Below are positions 22,629-34,199 of a stretch of DNA of 64,000 nt, in pieces (positions within the stretch are counted from its first letter, which is position 1; each line of letters opens with the position of its first letter). A model generated the notes under the pieces. That model did not search any database. It was not told the origin of the DNA and saw nothing but the letters and a program-made list of their open reading frames with translations. The translations under genes and the position numbers were made by a program. The DNA comes from Desmodus rotundus (lineage: Eukaryota; Chordata; Mammalia; Chiroptera; Phyllostomidae): contig NC_071391.1 in NCBI RefSeq assembly GCF_022682495.2, positions 42,251,998 to 42,315,997 of the forward strand, in the 5' to 3' direction.

Positions 22629-23356
22629 AGTGTTATAGATTACCCTAAATTTATCTTTTAATTTCTATGTAAGGATTTTAATGTTTATATGTATTTAATT
22701 TTTACATTCAAATCAATTAATTTTTTAATGAATTATGCTTTGGAATATAGGCTGAGAAAGACCTTCACAAAGCTAAAGTGAATATTAACCCATATTTACT
22801 TCAAATTAACCTAGAGCATCATGTTTACATTTAAATCATATTATATATTTTTGTTGTATTGTTTAAGGTGAGAATGTAACATTTATTTTTTTCCTCAAGT
22901 TGCCCCAGAGCTGTTTATTGAATTCCTGCTACATATGTACTGGTCTATAAAAGAGAAGGAACTCTTACCTTTTGCGACAGCATAGATAGACCCGGAGATT
23001 ATTATGCTGAGTGAAATAAGCCAGACAGTGAAAGACAAACACCATTATGATCTCACTTGTATGTGGAGTCCAATGAGCAAAATAAACTGAGGAACAAAAT
23101 AGAAGCAGAGGCATGGACACGTGGAACAAACTGACAGCTGTCAGAGAAAAGGGGATAGTCTGGATGAAAGAAGGTGAAGAAATTAGCCAAAGAACATACA
23201 TGCATAATGCATAGACACAGACAACAGTGTGGTGATGGCCAGAGGGAAGGGGTGGGTGAGGGCAGGAGGAGGTGGGCAAAGTAGGAGAAAATGGGGACAT
23301 TTTTAATAATGTAAACAATAAAAATAAAGTTTTTAAAAAAGTGTTACAGATTACCC
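22629..23356 (+). mobile_element. L1 3'-tail with extra 5' sequence between 17-bp direct repeats
   Basis: AGTGTTATAGATTACCC at 22629-22645 recurs as AGTGTTACAGATTACCC at 23340-23356 (16 of 17 identical), right after an A-rich tail. From about 22952 to 23339 the sequence is a bat-type L1 3' end: 'CTTTTGCGACAGCATAGATAGACCCGGAG', 'AGTGAAATAAGCCAGACAGTGAAAGACAAA' and the G-rich 3'UTR. The 22646-22950 part is AT-rich and not recognisably L1. The repeat pair looks like an aged target duplication, which would make the whole 0.7 kb one insertion. Confidence 0.55.
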
Positions 23357-23599
23357 AAGAGAAAATTATGTAAATCTATAATCACTGAATTCACATCATC
23401 AGAAATCAAATGTCAAATGAAGAAAAAACTTCAAAGTTATAAGAAATCAAACACAGTTTTAAAAAGGAGATTATTTTTTCTTTAACAATTTTCAATATGG
23501 TAATATTTATTTTGAGTAAAAGTGAGAGAATATCAATGTTCAAGCAGCGTAGTTCCAAACAATAAGTGGATTTCACAGTATGTATCGAGAGGATCTTTG

Positions 23600-24440
23600 A
23601 ACTAGTAATTCCATGTTTTCAGTTTTAGATTATGTGCAGATTTTATCTGTCAGATTGCTGCTCTCAGCTTTATTTATAACAGAGTAATTGAAAGAAATAA
23701 ACAATAAAGTACAATAGAAGTATAAAAATAGCAGATTGGTGAAATAAATTGTGCTATATCTATACTATGAAATGCTATGAAGTAATTTAAAAGTATAAAA
23801 ATATCAAATGGCATGCAAACTATTTAATAAGTTCTGCTAAGTTGACAAAGGCTACAAAACAGTATGTTTAATGTAAGACATTTATTTTAAAATGAAAATT
23901 TATATATGTATTATATACACACATATATACATATGTATACATATATACATATAGAAAGCCTGCAGTTGTATTTCTTGTTAATATCTTAGCGGTGCAGTTC
24001 CAAGTATTTTAAATTTCTTCTTTGCATTTTATATTTTTTACATTGTCCACAGTGAAAATGTATTGCTTTTTATTTGAAGAACATTATTGAATATTATTAA
24101 GAATAAAATATTTACAATGTAAAACAACCCATAAACAAAATGGAAAAGTAAATGACAAACTGGGGAAGACATTTACAATAATGGCAACAAAAGGTAAAAA
24201 AGTATTTGCCTACCTGATATATAATGAACCATATAAATAACTTTTGTAAAGACATGATCTCCCCAAAAGAAAAATAGAAGACACAAAATTATTTCATCAA
24301 AAGGTGCAATGGCCAGAAAGGATATAAAAATTACTCTATTTTGCTAGTAATAAAATAAAAAATTGTCAGTATTGAAATTTAATTTATCAAATTTGAAATA
24401 TTGAATAATATTCAGTGCTAGTAAAGGGTGGTATACTAAG
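23600..24440 (+). mobile_element. Old L1 fragments
   Basis: Decayed L1 ORF2/3' wording in + orientation ('GAGTAATTGAAAGAAATAAACAATAAAG', 'GCAGATTGGTGAAATAAATTGTGCTATATCTATAC', then 'GACAAACTGGGGAAGACATTTACAATAATGG' and 'TTATTTCATCAAAAGGTGCAATGGCC'). A TATACATATG-type simple repeat interrupts it at about 23910-23955. Confidence 0.5.
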
Positions 24441-24639
24441 CAATATCTTATTTTGTTTACAGTTGTTCAAATTAATATAATTTCCCTGAAAATCTCTTTG
24501 GTACAACTATGTGAGGATCCTTTAATGTTCACACATTTTGATACAAGAAGCCCTTCTGGTAGAAGACATGGAGGCAATGATGTTATGTGTGACTTTGTTC
24601 AGTGCCGACCATTAGAGTCACAACTTGAACTAACTGAAC

Positions 24640-25200
24640 ATAACTGAACTAACAAGGAAAATAGAGACAGACTCATAGACAGAGGGCAGATTGACAGCTA
24701 TGGCAGGAAGTTAAGGGGTGGAGGGGTGCAGCAAAAAAGAAAAAGGACTCATGGACACAGACAACTATGTGGTGACTGCAGTGGGGGAGAGGGGAGTATA
24801 AGGGGGTTAAATGGTAATGCAAAAAAAATACAATAAAACTTAAAAATAAATAAAAAGCAATAAAAATTGTCCTCAGGTGAGGATAAAAATAAATACATAA
24901 ACAAAAAAAGAAAAAGATCATCAATGGATAAATAAGTGAATAATTCAAATATAAAGGGTACAGAAAACCTCATAGACACAGAGAACAGTATGGTGATCAG
25001 CAGAGGGAAAGGGCAGTGGGGGGAGGTAGAAGAGGGTAAAGGGGGGATAAATGGTGATGAAAAAAGACTTGACTTTGAGTGGTAAATACACAATACAATA
25101 TACAGATGCTATATTTTAGAATTGTACACTTGAAACTTATCTAACTTTATTAACCAATGTCATCCCAATAAATTCAATAAAAAATAAAAATAAATAGAAA
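24640..25200 (+). mobile_element. Two L1 3'-tail fragments in tandem
   Basis: Two L1 3'UTR tails in the same orientation. The first (about 24640-24860) has 'GAGACAGACTCATAGACAGAGGGCAGATTGACAGCTATGGC' and an A-rich end. The second (about 24955-25200) has 'ACAGAAAACCTCATAGACACAGAGAACAGTATGGTGATCAGC' and ends 'GAATTGTACACTTGAAACTTATCTAACTTTATTAACCAATGTCATCCCAATAAATTC' plus an A-rich tail. These are bat-type L1 3' ends. Confidence 0.65.
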
Positions 25201-25794
25201 GGATGCATTTAAGAAAACATGCAATCATTTAAATAATTTTTGAAGAATATTTAATGCTGTAGTGTAATCATTACCATATGTTACCATATAAATTTCCAAT
25301 TTTATAAATGTGTGCTTGTGTAAAAAGGTTGAAAGGATTTATGCAAAAGTTAAAAGTGATCTACTTCAGGAGCTAAAAGGAGGGGAATTTATTTTCCTAT
25401 TTTTTCCTGGATTTCCAACTTTTCTACAGTGAGCTATATTTGTTACATATCACAATAAATACATTAAAATGAAAATGATGATTATGGTGATGATAAACTG
25501 TCAATATTTACTGAGTTTATATTTATGCTTTGTTCTCTACATTCATTCTCATTTTCTTCTCACAACTCCATCACTTAAATGCCATCATCCTCAATGTTTA
25601 TCCTCCCTGTATTAGAGTAAATTAAAATTTAAGGCAGATATATAATTTTGTAGTTAAGAAACTTTGCAGTTATACAGAGAGTAAATGACAGAGATTGCAC
25701 TTAAAACCATAATCAGAAAAATAATGTTAAAAACTCTAAGGTTTTTAACAAGGCATATGAAATGAACATAACCTACATGCTAAGTGTCATCTTT

Positions 25795-26190
25795 GGTCTC
25801 CCACAGCCACCTGTCCTTCCTCTGCTTCAGTGTTGAGTGTCTTACCATTTATTGAACTCAGTCCCTTCATGTCTCTATGCCTTTGCAAGTGACATTGCCT
25901 CTACTTACACACTCTCTTCCGCCTGACTAACTTCTTTTTTCTGACCCCTGAAACTCAGCTCTGTCTCCCATGTGATGCTCCAGAGAAGATTAGTCAGTCA
26001 TCTTCTCTAGTTTCTTATTCTTTTAAAACATTTTCATTAATCTGATACTATAATTACTTATTTATATCTCAATCTGTGAACTCCTTCACAGCATGGACTA
26101 CCCTAGTCATCTTTATAGGAGAAAGCCCAGGGTCCAACGCTGTTAATACGTGTTTTGGGATGACCGACTGGATGAATGGATACATGAGTA
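25795..26190 (+). repeat. L2 LINE fragment
   Basis: L2 order seen: 'CATGTCTCTATGCCTTTGCAAGTGACATTGCC', 'CTGAAACTCAGCTCTGTCTCCCATGTGATGCTCCAGAGAAG', 'AATCTGTGAACTCCTTCACAGCATGGACTA' and 'AATACGTGTTTTGGGATGACCGACTGGATGAATGG'. This follows the L2 3'-end consensus pattern. Confidence 0.65.
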
Positions 26191-27789
26191 TGACAAAGAT
26201 CATTCTTCCTAGTGCTTCCATTCATCATTAAAGTTCTTACTTTTCTCAACGACTGCTCTCCTTTAGTCAGAATTACACTTTCATTAGAAGCTCCATGTCA
26301 GAACAAGTTGTAGGGTTTGGTGTTGGTGGAGCAGGACTAAGACGGAGGAGGGAGGAAAAAGTCAAACAAGCTAGGGGATTTCCCACAGAACTTCTGGAAA
26401 CTAATGGGGAAGAAAAAATAGTACCCTGGCTTGTGAGTGGAGGGCATCGCAGAACCTGGTGGCTTGCAGTTGCCACATAGGCTCCTTACCAGTTCCTCCA
26501 CACCTTTCACAGAAACATCCCCCTGCTGATTATTTGACTGACTGTCCCAGGGGTAGGAACCCACTCTTTTAGGTCTTCTATACCCATAGAGTTGTCCTAA
26601 AGAAAGTGTACTTTGATGTCCTCTGCCTCATGAATGTTGCACTGAGGCAAGTCTTCCCTAAGCTACTTAGAGCAAAGTCAAAAAATGGGGGAAGTTTATA
26701 TTCTATTGAGGCTGCAGGGCCTAAGCTTCCTGAGCCCAGAAAGCTTTAGAGGACAGAACTGGAAGATAACTTTGGTAATCTCAATCTTCTTTTGCTCTCA
26801 AATCTTATTTATCTTATGACACTGAAAGGGGAAAACGTGGGCTAGGAAAGAGAGAAACTGAGATCTTTCCAGTGTGCACATTGGAATAGAATTAGGTGTC
26901 CCACCACACCCTGCGCAAACTTTGTTCAGTCTAGCAACTGAACCTAGAGAGGGACCCTTGGCAGAACTGGGCCACGATAAGGAGCCTTACCTATACCCAA
27001 CAGGCAGATCTTTGTTCGGCTTTGCCTGACCCGTGTTTCATGCATGTCCTTGAGTATTTGAAGAGCTCCATCTCTGTTGTCAGAAGAACCAGAAGAGGAA
27101 CCAAGGAAGTCTTCCTAACTGTTATGCATAAACTGAATGGCTAGACCTGAAACCAAGCCACTGCTGCTTTCTCTGAGGTATGAGTAGGCTACGTAGATTG
27201 GCCATACTTCCTGTCCTAAGTAGGAGAGTTATTTCCAGTAGTGCTTCTTTTATCCTGGGGCCAGTTGAAGAGCTGGCACATGTATTTTCCCCCAGGTGTT
27301 ACTGAGCTCACCTTAGCTCCTCGTCCTTCCCTTCCTCATGGGGACCTGACCTTTCTCGAATCAATTGTCTTTTGATACCATAATAAATTTCAGATGCCAA
27401 CAGGATGAAGTTCAAAAAAGAGAACTACATTCAATGCTAGAGGAAGGAGCATTATGTAGAATAAAGCACTGAAGGTGAAGTCAGAGTGATGTAAATTTAA
27501 TCCCAGCCCTGGATCTCTGTGGTTTGTGATGATTAGCAATTTTAAAGTTTATTTAAAAAATCAAGGTGAAGAACATTACATACACATCATACAACATAAG
27601 TTGCATCTATTTTATAAGAAGGAAATTTCAAATATATACACAAAATGTATTATTAAAACATTTCTGTAAAGATATATAAGAAATTGATAAGTTGCTTCAG
27701 GGCAAGGAAATGGGGTACAGAGGTCAGTACTGAGAGGGAAATCTACTTTTGATTGTGCATAATTTTATACTGATTCAATTTTTAGACTT
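26191..27789. other. Intergenic DNA, nothing recognised
   Basis: About 1.6 kb without a recognised gene or repeat. It is less AT-rich than its surroundings between 26.8 and 27.4 kb. Short frames on both strands at 26.3-26.6 kb overlap each other and show no protein features. Confidence 0.4.
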
Positions 27790-28330
27790 AAAATTTTAGA
27801 CTTTAGACCTTTTTAATTTTGAAATTATTTTAGATGTACAATATGAAAGAGTGACAAAGATAGTAAGAACTCAATTTAACAATCTATTCAAGTTCCCTTA
27901 ATATTACCATCTTCCATAAACATCATTCATTTTTCAGAACTGAAAAATTAACATTGGTACAACACTATTAACTAAACTATAGTCCTTCTTTTAATTTGAT
28001 CAACTTTCCCACACATTTGTACCAGGATTCAATCCAGGATATTATATTGCATTTAGGTGTTATATAACCTTACTTTTCTCCAATCTGTCATGTTTTCAGT
28101 GTTCCCTTATTCTAAGTGGCACTTGCAAAGAGTAATTGGTCAGGTATCCTGTAGATTGTCAGTTAAGTTTTGTATTTTTTTTATGATTAGATATTTTTTC
28201 AGGTGGGGTAATAATACCATTGGGGTGAAGTGTCCTCATCACATCACATCAGAGTGTGCCTGATATTAATACGACATCACTATTCCCTTTACCTATTGTA
28301 TTCCTTAGGAAGAAGTTACTAAGTCCAACC
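27790..28330 (-). mobile_element. Old L1 (L1M-type) fragment, antisense
   Basis: 'TTAATATTACCATCTTCCATAAACATC', 'CATTGGTACAACACTATTAACTAAACTATAG', 'AGGATTCAATCCAGGATATTATATTGCATTTAGGTG' and 'AGAGTAATTGGTCAGGTATCCTGTAGA' are the usual antisense wording of an old L1 3'UTR. Confidence 0.65.
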
Positions 28331-28449
28331 CATATGAAAGAAAGGGAAATTAATGTCTGCCTCCAGCAGGAAGGAGTAGAGTCTGGTTGAATTTTTATCA
28401 TGTGCAAGTATTTGACTTTTTAATAATAAAAAAAAGAGAGATACATTAG

Positions 28450-28630
28450 ACAAAACAAATCTTCTGGTTTCCTCCACTGACTCCTAACTTCATGACCTGG
28501 AGAAAGTTATTCCATGTCTCAATTTCTCATGTTAAAATGCCCAATACCTGTTGTAAGAAGGAAATGAGATATAAAGTGTAGAAAACATGCCAAGTCCTAA
28601 CAAATGCCATATATGATAAGGTTCTATCAA
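28450..28630 (+). repeat. MIR SINE fragment
   Basis: 'CATGACCTGGAGAAAGTTATTCCATGTCTCAATTTCTCATGTTAAAATG' and 'GGAAATGAGATATAAAGTGTAG' follow the MIR pattern in + orientation. Confidence 0.5.
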
Positions 28631-28789
28631 GGTACAATTTGACCTGGGACTTGAAGGTTGCCACAAAGGAGGGGAAGGGGCATTCCAGTTGACTCTAGGA
28701 TGACTGACATCACTACTGTTACTGCCACCGACACCATTTCTACAATACTGACTTAGAACATTTGTATATACTAATCCTTTTGCTTTGTA

Positions 28790-29085
28790 TATTATTCCTC
28801 TTTGTTTTTACCTACTTAACTCCTACATACTCTTCTGATAGGACTTTAAATGTCACTTCCTCAGTGAGGTCTTTTCTGATCTAAATGCAAATTAAGACTT
28901 CTCTTATTATTCTATCTCAGAGCACTTCATTCTTTTTCTTCATAGTGAATTATATATTTATTTGTGCAGTGCTTTGTTTAATATCTCTCCTCTCCTTTGA
29001 ACTGTAATGTCCCTAAGGTCAGGGACTCAGTTTTTTCTCATCCCTGTAAATCTAGTACTTAGTAGTAAGTGTAAAGGAGGATTGG
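28790..29085 (+). repeat. L2 LINE fragment
   Basis: 'AAATGTCACTTCCTCAGTGAGGTCTTTTCTGATC', 'GAACTGTAATGTCCCTAAGGTCAGGGACTCAG' and 'CCCTGTAAATCTAGTACTTAGTAG' follow the L2 3' end closely. Confidence 0.7.
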
Positions 29086-29784
29086 GATGTGAGTTTGGAA
29101 GCAATAACAGTGAGGAAGCTCTTATAAAAATAATTTAGAAATAAGGGCTAGGGCAGTGTCATATACTGGTGTCTAATGGCAGTGACAATGAGAATGGGAA
29201 TTGAGTCAAAGTTAGAGTAAGAAGAATTTTGTGAAGGAAGAATGAGCAGGATGAGGAGGCTTGTTGAACACTTCTGTGATAGCATTTAACAAAGTGTAGA
29301 ATTATAACACAACACAGCACTTTACATAGCACTTTTGGTTCTATAGCTGTTTGTGTCTTTGTCTGTCTCACTCTCAGAAACAGAAGCTTCTTCTGGGCAG
29401 TGCCTTCTTCATTGTTCAAGATTCAGTATGCAAATATTCACTGATTTAATAAAAGAATATGTCAATGAGTAGTGGGGTGAAAAAGAGGAATAAGTAACAA
29501 GAAATTTTTTCCTCAAGTTTAGAAATTGGGAGAATAAGATTGTGAACATGGCACTAGACATATGTCTTGACATCTAAGTAGAAATGTCTTGGTGGCAGTT
29601 GGAAATATAAAACTCTTTTCAGTGAGAGGTCAGGGCTAGGAAAACAATTTGGGGACTATGTATTCATTTAGTGAGCACTTACTTTCAATGCCGATACCAG
29701 GCATTGGTCTAGGCCTCTGAAATATAAACATTAATGACAAACTTCCCTTACTGTGTCCTGTATAATTGTATAAAAATACAATTA
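29086..29784. other. Intergenic DNA with a possible MIR fragment
   Basis: No gene recognised. 'CATTTAGTGAGCACTTACTTTCAATGCCGATACCAGGCATTGGTCTAGGC' at 29665-29715 resembles the 5' part of a MIR. Confidence 0.35.
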
Positions 29785-30980
29785 TATGTCCTCCCTGGAG
29801 AAGTATCTGTTCAGGTCCTTTGCCCATTTTTTTAATTGGATTGTTTGTCTTCCTGGTATGGAGTCATGTGTGTTCTTCATACGTTTTGGAGATCAAACCC
29901 TTGTCCAAGGTATCATTGGCAAATATATTTTCTTATATGGTTGGTTCTCTTTTAATTTTGCTAATGTTTTCTTTAGCTGTGCAAAAGCTTTTTAATTTGA
30001 TGTAGTCCCATTTGTTTATTCCTTCCTTTATGTATCTTGCTCTAGGGGATATAGTGGTGAAAATACTGCTGCGTGGGATACCTGAAATTTTCCTGCCTGT
30101 GTTCTCTTCTAGGACTTCTCCAAGGAGGACATACAGAGGGCCCAGAGACAAATGAAAGGATGCTCAGCATCACTAGCCATCAGAGAGATGCAAATTAAAA
30201 CTGCAGTGAGAAACCACCTCATACAAGTCAGAACGGCCATCATAAACAAATCAACAAACAACAGGTGCTGGTGAGGTTGTGGAGAAAAGGGAACCCTAGC
30301 ACACTGTTGGTGGGAATGCAGACTGGTACAGCCACTGTGTAAAATAGTATGGAATTTCCTCAGAAAACTAAAAATGGAATTGCCTTTTGACCTCACAATT
30401 CCACTGCTGGGATTATACCCTAAGAATCCTGAAACATCAATTCACAAGAACCTATGCAACCCAATGTTCATAGCAGCACTATTTACAATAGCCAAGTGTG
30501 GAAAACACCCTAAGTGCCCATAGGTAAATCAGTGGATCAAAAAACTGTGGTACATTTACACACTGGAATACTATGCAACAGAAAGAAAGAAGGAGCTCCT
30601 ACCCTTTGTGACAGCATGGATGGAACTAGAGAGCATTATGCTAAGTGAAATAAGCCAGACAGTGAAAGACAAATACCATATGATCTCACCTATAAGTGGA
30701 ACCTTATCAACAAAACAAATAAGTGAGCAAAATAGAACCAGAGACATGGAAACAAAGAACAAGTTTATCCCCCTCCCCATTGCTCTCCTCAGAGGGGAGG
30801 CGGGAGGGGGATAAAAGGGGAAAGTCAGGGAAGGGTCAAGGAACATGTGTAAGGGACACATGGACAAAGACAACAGGGGGAAGGATTGAATGGGGGAGGT
30901 GGAGGGTGAGTAGGACAGGGGAGAATAATGGGGAAAAATAGGGACCACTGTAATTGAACAATTACAATAAAAAATACTTT
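29785..30980 (+). mobile_element. L1 3' portion with 5' inversion (twin priming)
   Basis: The right part (30111-30980) is sense L1: end of ORF2 and 3'UTR, from 'ACTTCTCCAAGGAGGACATACAGAGGGCC' through 'AGCAGCACTATTTACAATAGCC' and 'GACAGCATGGATGGAACTAGAGAGC' to the G-rich 3'UTR and 'CTGTAATTGAACAATTACAATAAAAAA'. The left part (29785-30110) is the immediately preceding ORF2 segment in inverted orientation, ending at the same 'TCC(T/A)(C/A)GGAG' point. An inverted 5' segment joined to a sense 3' segment is the usual product of twin priming. No ORF remains open. Confidence 0.8.
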
Positions 30981-31317
30981 TTAAATATAATTATAATATC
31001 CATAATGCTTAACAGTGATACACACATGATACCATGGGTGTGTACAAGGAGAGTGAACTTGAAAATAGAAGAATCAGAGAGATATTAATAGAAGAAAAAT
31101 ATTAGAGTTTAATCTTAAATAATATGTCAAAGTTAAGTTGGTGTGGGGCATATGGTAGAAGAGGCAGGAACTGTAGACAGAGGAAATGAGTAAAGACATA
31201 AATATTTAATAATGCCTACTTTTTGTTGAAGACTTATTTTGTTCCATGTTCCCTTATTTAGAGAATAAAATTAACTTTATTAGTTCTTTCAATTATCTCA
31301 AAGAAATAGTTCACCAT

Positions 31318-31334
31318 ATATATATATATATATC
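31318..31334. repeat. (TA)n microsatellite
   Basis: A short uninterrupted TA run just upstream of the HAL1 fragment. Confidence 0.8.
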
Positions 31335-31427
31335 ACAATGTACTATATAGATCCTCTATTTTTATATATTGCCCCCAAAGTGCTTTTTCTCCTATGACCC
31401 TCCTGAAACCTCTTGGTCTTCCAAGGA

Positions 31428-31925
31428 CCTACATCCAAGATTACTCTACCCAGCAAAGCTATCATTTAGAATGGAAGGGCAGATAAAGTGCTTCCCAGAG
31501 AAGGTCAAGTTAAAGGAGTTCATCATCACCCAACCCTTATTATATGAAATATTAAAGCAACTTATCTAAGAAAAAGATCAAGAATATGAACAGTAAAAAG
31601 ACAACAAATTCACAACTATTAACAACTGAACCTAAAAAACAAAAACAAATTAAGCTAACAACTAGAACAGGAACAGAATCATAGAAATGGAGATCACACG
31701 GAGGGTTATCAGCGGGAGAATGGAGGAAAGGGTACAGGGAATAAGAAGCATAAATGATAGGTACGAAATAGACAGGAGGTTAAGAATAGCATAGGAAATG
31801 GAGATGAGCTAAGGGAGGGACTGCCAATGGGAAGGGGGTGTATGACAGAGGGTATAAAGGGGAGAAAAAAATGGGACAACTGTAAGAGCATAATCAATAA
31901 AATATACTTAAAAAATAAAATAAAA
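31428..31925 (+). mobile_element. HAL1-type retrotransposon, 5'-truncated
   Basis: Starts in the last third of ORF1 ('CTACATCCAAGATTACTCTACCCAGCAAAGC') and crosses the ORF1 end straight into the family 3'UTR ('GAACAGGAACAGAATCATAGAAATGGAGATCACACGGAGG'), ending 'ATGGGACAACTGTAAGAGCATAATCAATAAAATATACTT' plus an A-rich tail. No ORF2 lies between them, as in the other family members. Confidence 0.75.
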
Positions 31926-32089
31926 GGACATGATATTTTGGGGTGAGATAGATCTGGATTCAGATGTAAGCTTTGACACGGATTATTCCTTTGTCCTGTT
32001 CTATAATCCTGATAATACCTGTGATGAGTAAATAATACATTACTTACAAATAGGTAACTCTAATTGACAGCAAATACCTGTGCATATGT

Positions 32090-32285
32090 TACCATGTTTT
32101 GCTGTGTTAATGCTCACTTTTTTGCTCAAATTTCTGAGGGAAAAATAAGCATGCACATTATACATGGGTGTAATGATTACATAACAGGGGTATAATAATG
32201 GGTATGAATAATCCCGCATATAATGCACACAAAATGTGGTTACACATTACACATAGAAGCACATTATACATGGCAAAATATGGTA
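32090..32285. mobile_element. MITE with TACCATRTTTTGC-type inverted ends (pogo/Tc2-like)
   Basis: A 196-bp element. The left end TACCATGTTTTGC and the reverse complement of the right end TACCATATTTTGC match at 12 of 13 bases. Similarity continues inward (GTGTTAATGC against ATGTATAATGTGC). It is bounded by TA on both sides, fitting a TA target site. It is non-coding. Name and superfamily are inferred from the termini only. Confidence 0.65.
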
Positions 32286-32434
32286 ATTCTTTTCTTTACC
32301 TTGCTCTCTGGGAAAAGCAGGGAACCTAATAATTTCCAGTGTTATAATTACTGGCAAACTAATGGAAGATTCTGCATAATGGATATCCTACTTGAAATTG
32401 CAAGAAATACTAGAGAATAGAAAGAATCATAAAG

Positions 32435-32570
32435 TCATCAACGCATGAAGCAGGTATAACCATCTCATTTACAGACGAGGAAACTGAGGGGTAGAAATTC
32501 AGAGTAATTTGAATAAACTTGTGTAGCTAATAAATAGCAGTTACAGCATTTGAACCCAGGTTTTTCACAT
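32435..32570 (+). repeat. MIR SINE fragment
   Basis: 'CATCTCATTTACAGACGAGGAAACTGAGGGGTAGAAATTCAGAG', 'GTAGCTAATAAATAGCAG' and 'CATTTGAACCCAGGTTTTTC' are the conserved MIR 3' core in + orientation. Confidence 0.7.
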
Positions 32571-32671
32571 TCCAAATTGTTGAGGGTAATATAAAGGAAG
32601 ATAATTAGAGAAACTAGGAATGCATGGTGTAGGGGGAAAAATAGTAGTTCCTATGACAACAGTTGAATATT

Positions 32672-32893
32672 TACCACATTTTTTGGAACATAAATGCACC
32701 TAGGTTTTAGAGGAGGAAAAGAGGGAAAAAAATTTTTTGAAGCAAAAAATGTGGTAAAATATTTAATAACATCCTTTAAAGCAGAAATCCTGTAGCGAGC
32801 CAGGTAAGCTACATTCAGACTCTAACACGCACTCCCGTTTTCCTCCCAAATTGGGAGGGGTTAAGTGCATCTTATAGGCCGAGAAATACAGTA
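32672..32893. mobile_element. MITE with TACCxxATTTTTxGG inverted ends (pogo/Tc2-like)
   Basis: About 222 bp. Left end: TACCACATTTTTTGG followed by AACATAAATGCACCTAGG. Reverse complement of the right end: TACTGTATTTCTCGG followed by CCTATAAGATGCACTTA. The two arms are related over about 35 bp. TA lies at both boundaries. It is non-coding and the interior is A/G-rich. Confidence 0.65.
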
Positions 32894-34199
32894 TATATGG
32901 TTGGGGTGTGGGTAAGAACTGAAACTGGAGAGAGAAGCTAGAGCTATAAGGAGGCTTCTATCACATGCTAAAAATAATAGTTTCATTCTGAAGATGAGGG
33001 TGATTGTATGGATTTTCAGCCTGGCAATGATAGATTATCAGATGTGTATTTAGAACTCTGGAGAGGCTAAGGAGATTACACTGCAAGGAGGAGTATATGA
33101 AAGTCTGCAGTGTGACTGAAGGCTGGGAGACCAACTGGGAAACTTTAGCAATAATCCTGGAGGGGGATGGGTCAACATCCACATCTCCACAGGGGTGATT
33201 TGCTGAAACCCGTGCAACAGATGGGATCTTTAAGAGATCTTACACCAGGAGGAGAGAAGAGTACTAACCACTGAACCCCCAGGACAAGTATAGTTTAAAA
33301 GGGCTTAAAAAACAAGTACCAAAAATAATCTGCATTTGGACATGCAGGGAGAACAAGGGAATTCATGGTTACTAAAGGCAAGATGACACAAAGCTTCAAG
33401 AGCAATATTCCATTTACATAAGCATCGAAGAAAGCCTGAAGAACATTTGATTTCCTCAAGAATCCCTCTAGACCAGGAGCTGGTCCAAGTCTGAGATTGT
33501 TTGATTGTTGTAATTCCTCCTACCAATGGCCCTGGTTCTTCCAGATTTCCATCTGCAGAATCACAGTGTCTGAGATCTGAATGGGACCCTGGAGACCTCA
33601 GAGAAAAAACCTAGGAGTCTCTGCTAAAGGGTGTTAGTTCTCCCCACGTCTGATGCAGGTATACAAAGGTTGAGCTCCGTTCTCACTGGCTTCAATCCTC
33701 ACTTTCCTCCACCCCTGGGGATGCAGACTATAACCAGTTTATTAATGAGCAGTCACAGACTGTGACCTCGTTAAAAAGTTGTTAATGAGGCATACTGCTG
33801 TTCAGGGAGGACAGCTGACTGAGGCCTGGAGGGAGAGCTTAGGTGAATAGACAGAACCAGATCTGGAGCGAGGACTAATGAACTCAGGCTGCAGAGCCAT
33901 ACCTCCCAATGAACTCATCTTGGCAATCAGGCCAGCTTTGAAGCTGAGTCCCTGCTGGCCTGCAGGCTTATAGGAGTGGGTGGAGTCCATAGCACCAGCA
34001 ATTTTCCTCTGAGCTCTCAGCTCAGTTTCATGCCTGCTGTGCTGACCCCTTTTGATAGAGGACTTCAAACTCTGAGATTAAGAAGTAATTTTGTGTTGCA
34101 CTGAGTTTGTGGCTCATGAACAATTGTTTGAACCTTTTGACTGGTCTCTATTCCACAGGCTTTGTCTCTCTGCCCCCCATTCTTCACACACATGGCTGA
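32894..34199. other. Intergenic DNA, nothing recognised
   Basis: About 1.3 kb with no recognised gene or repeat. Antisense frames of 70-90 codons at 32.96, 33.3 and 33.8 kb show no domain or motif and are probably chance. Confidence 0.4.
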
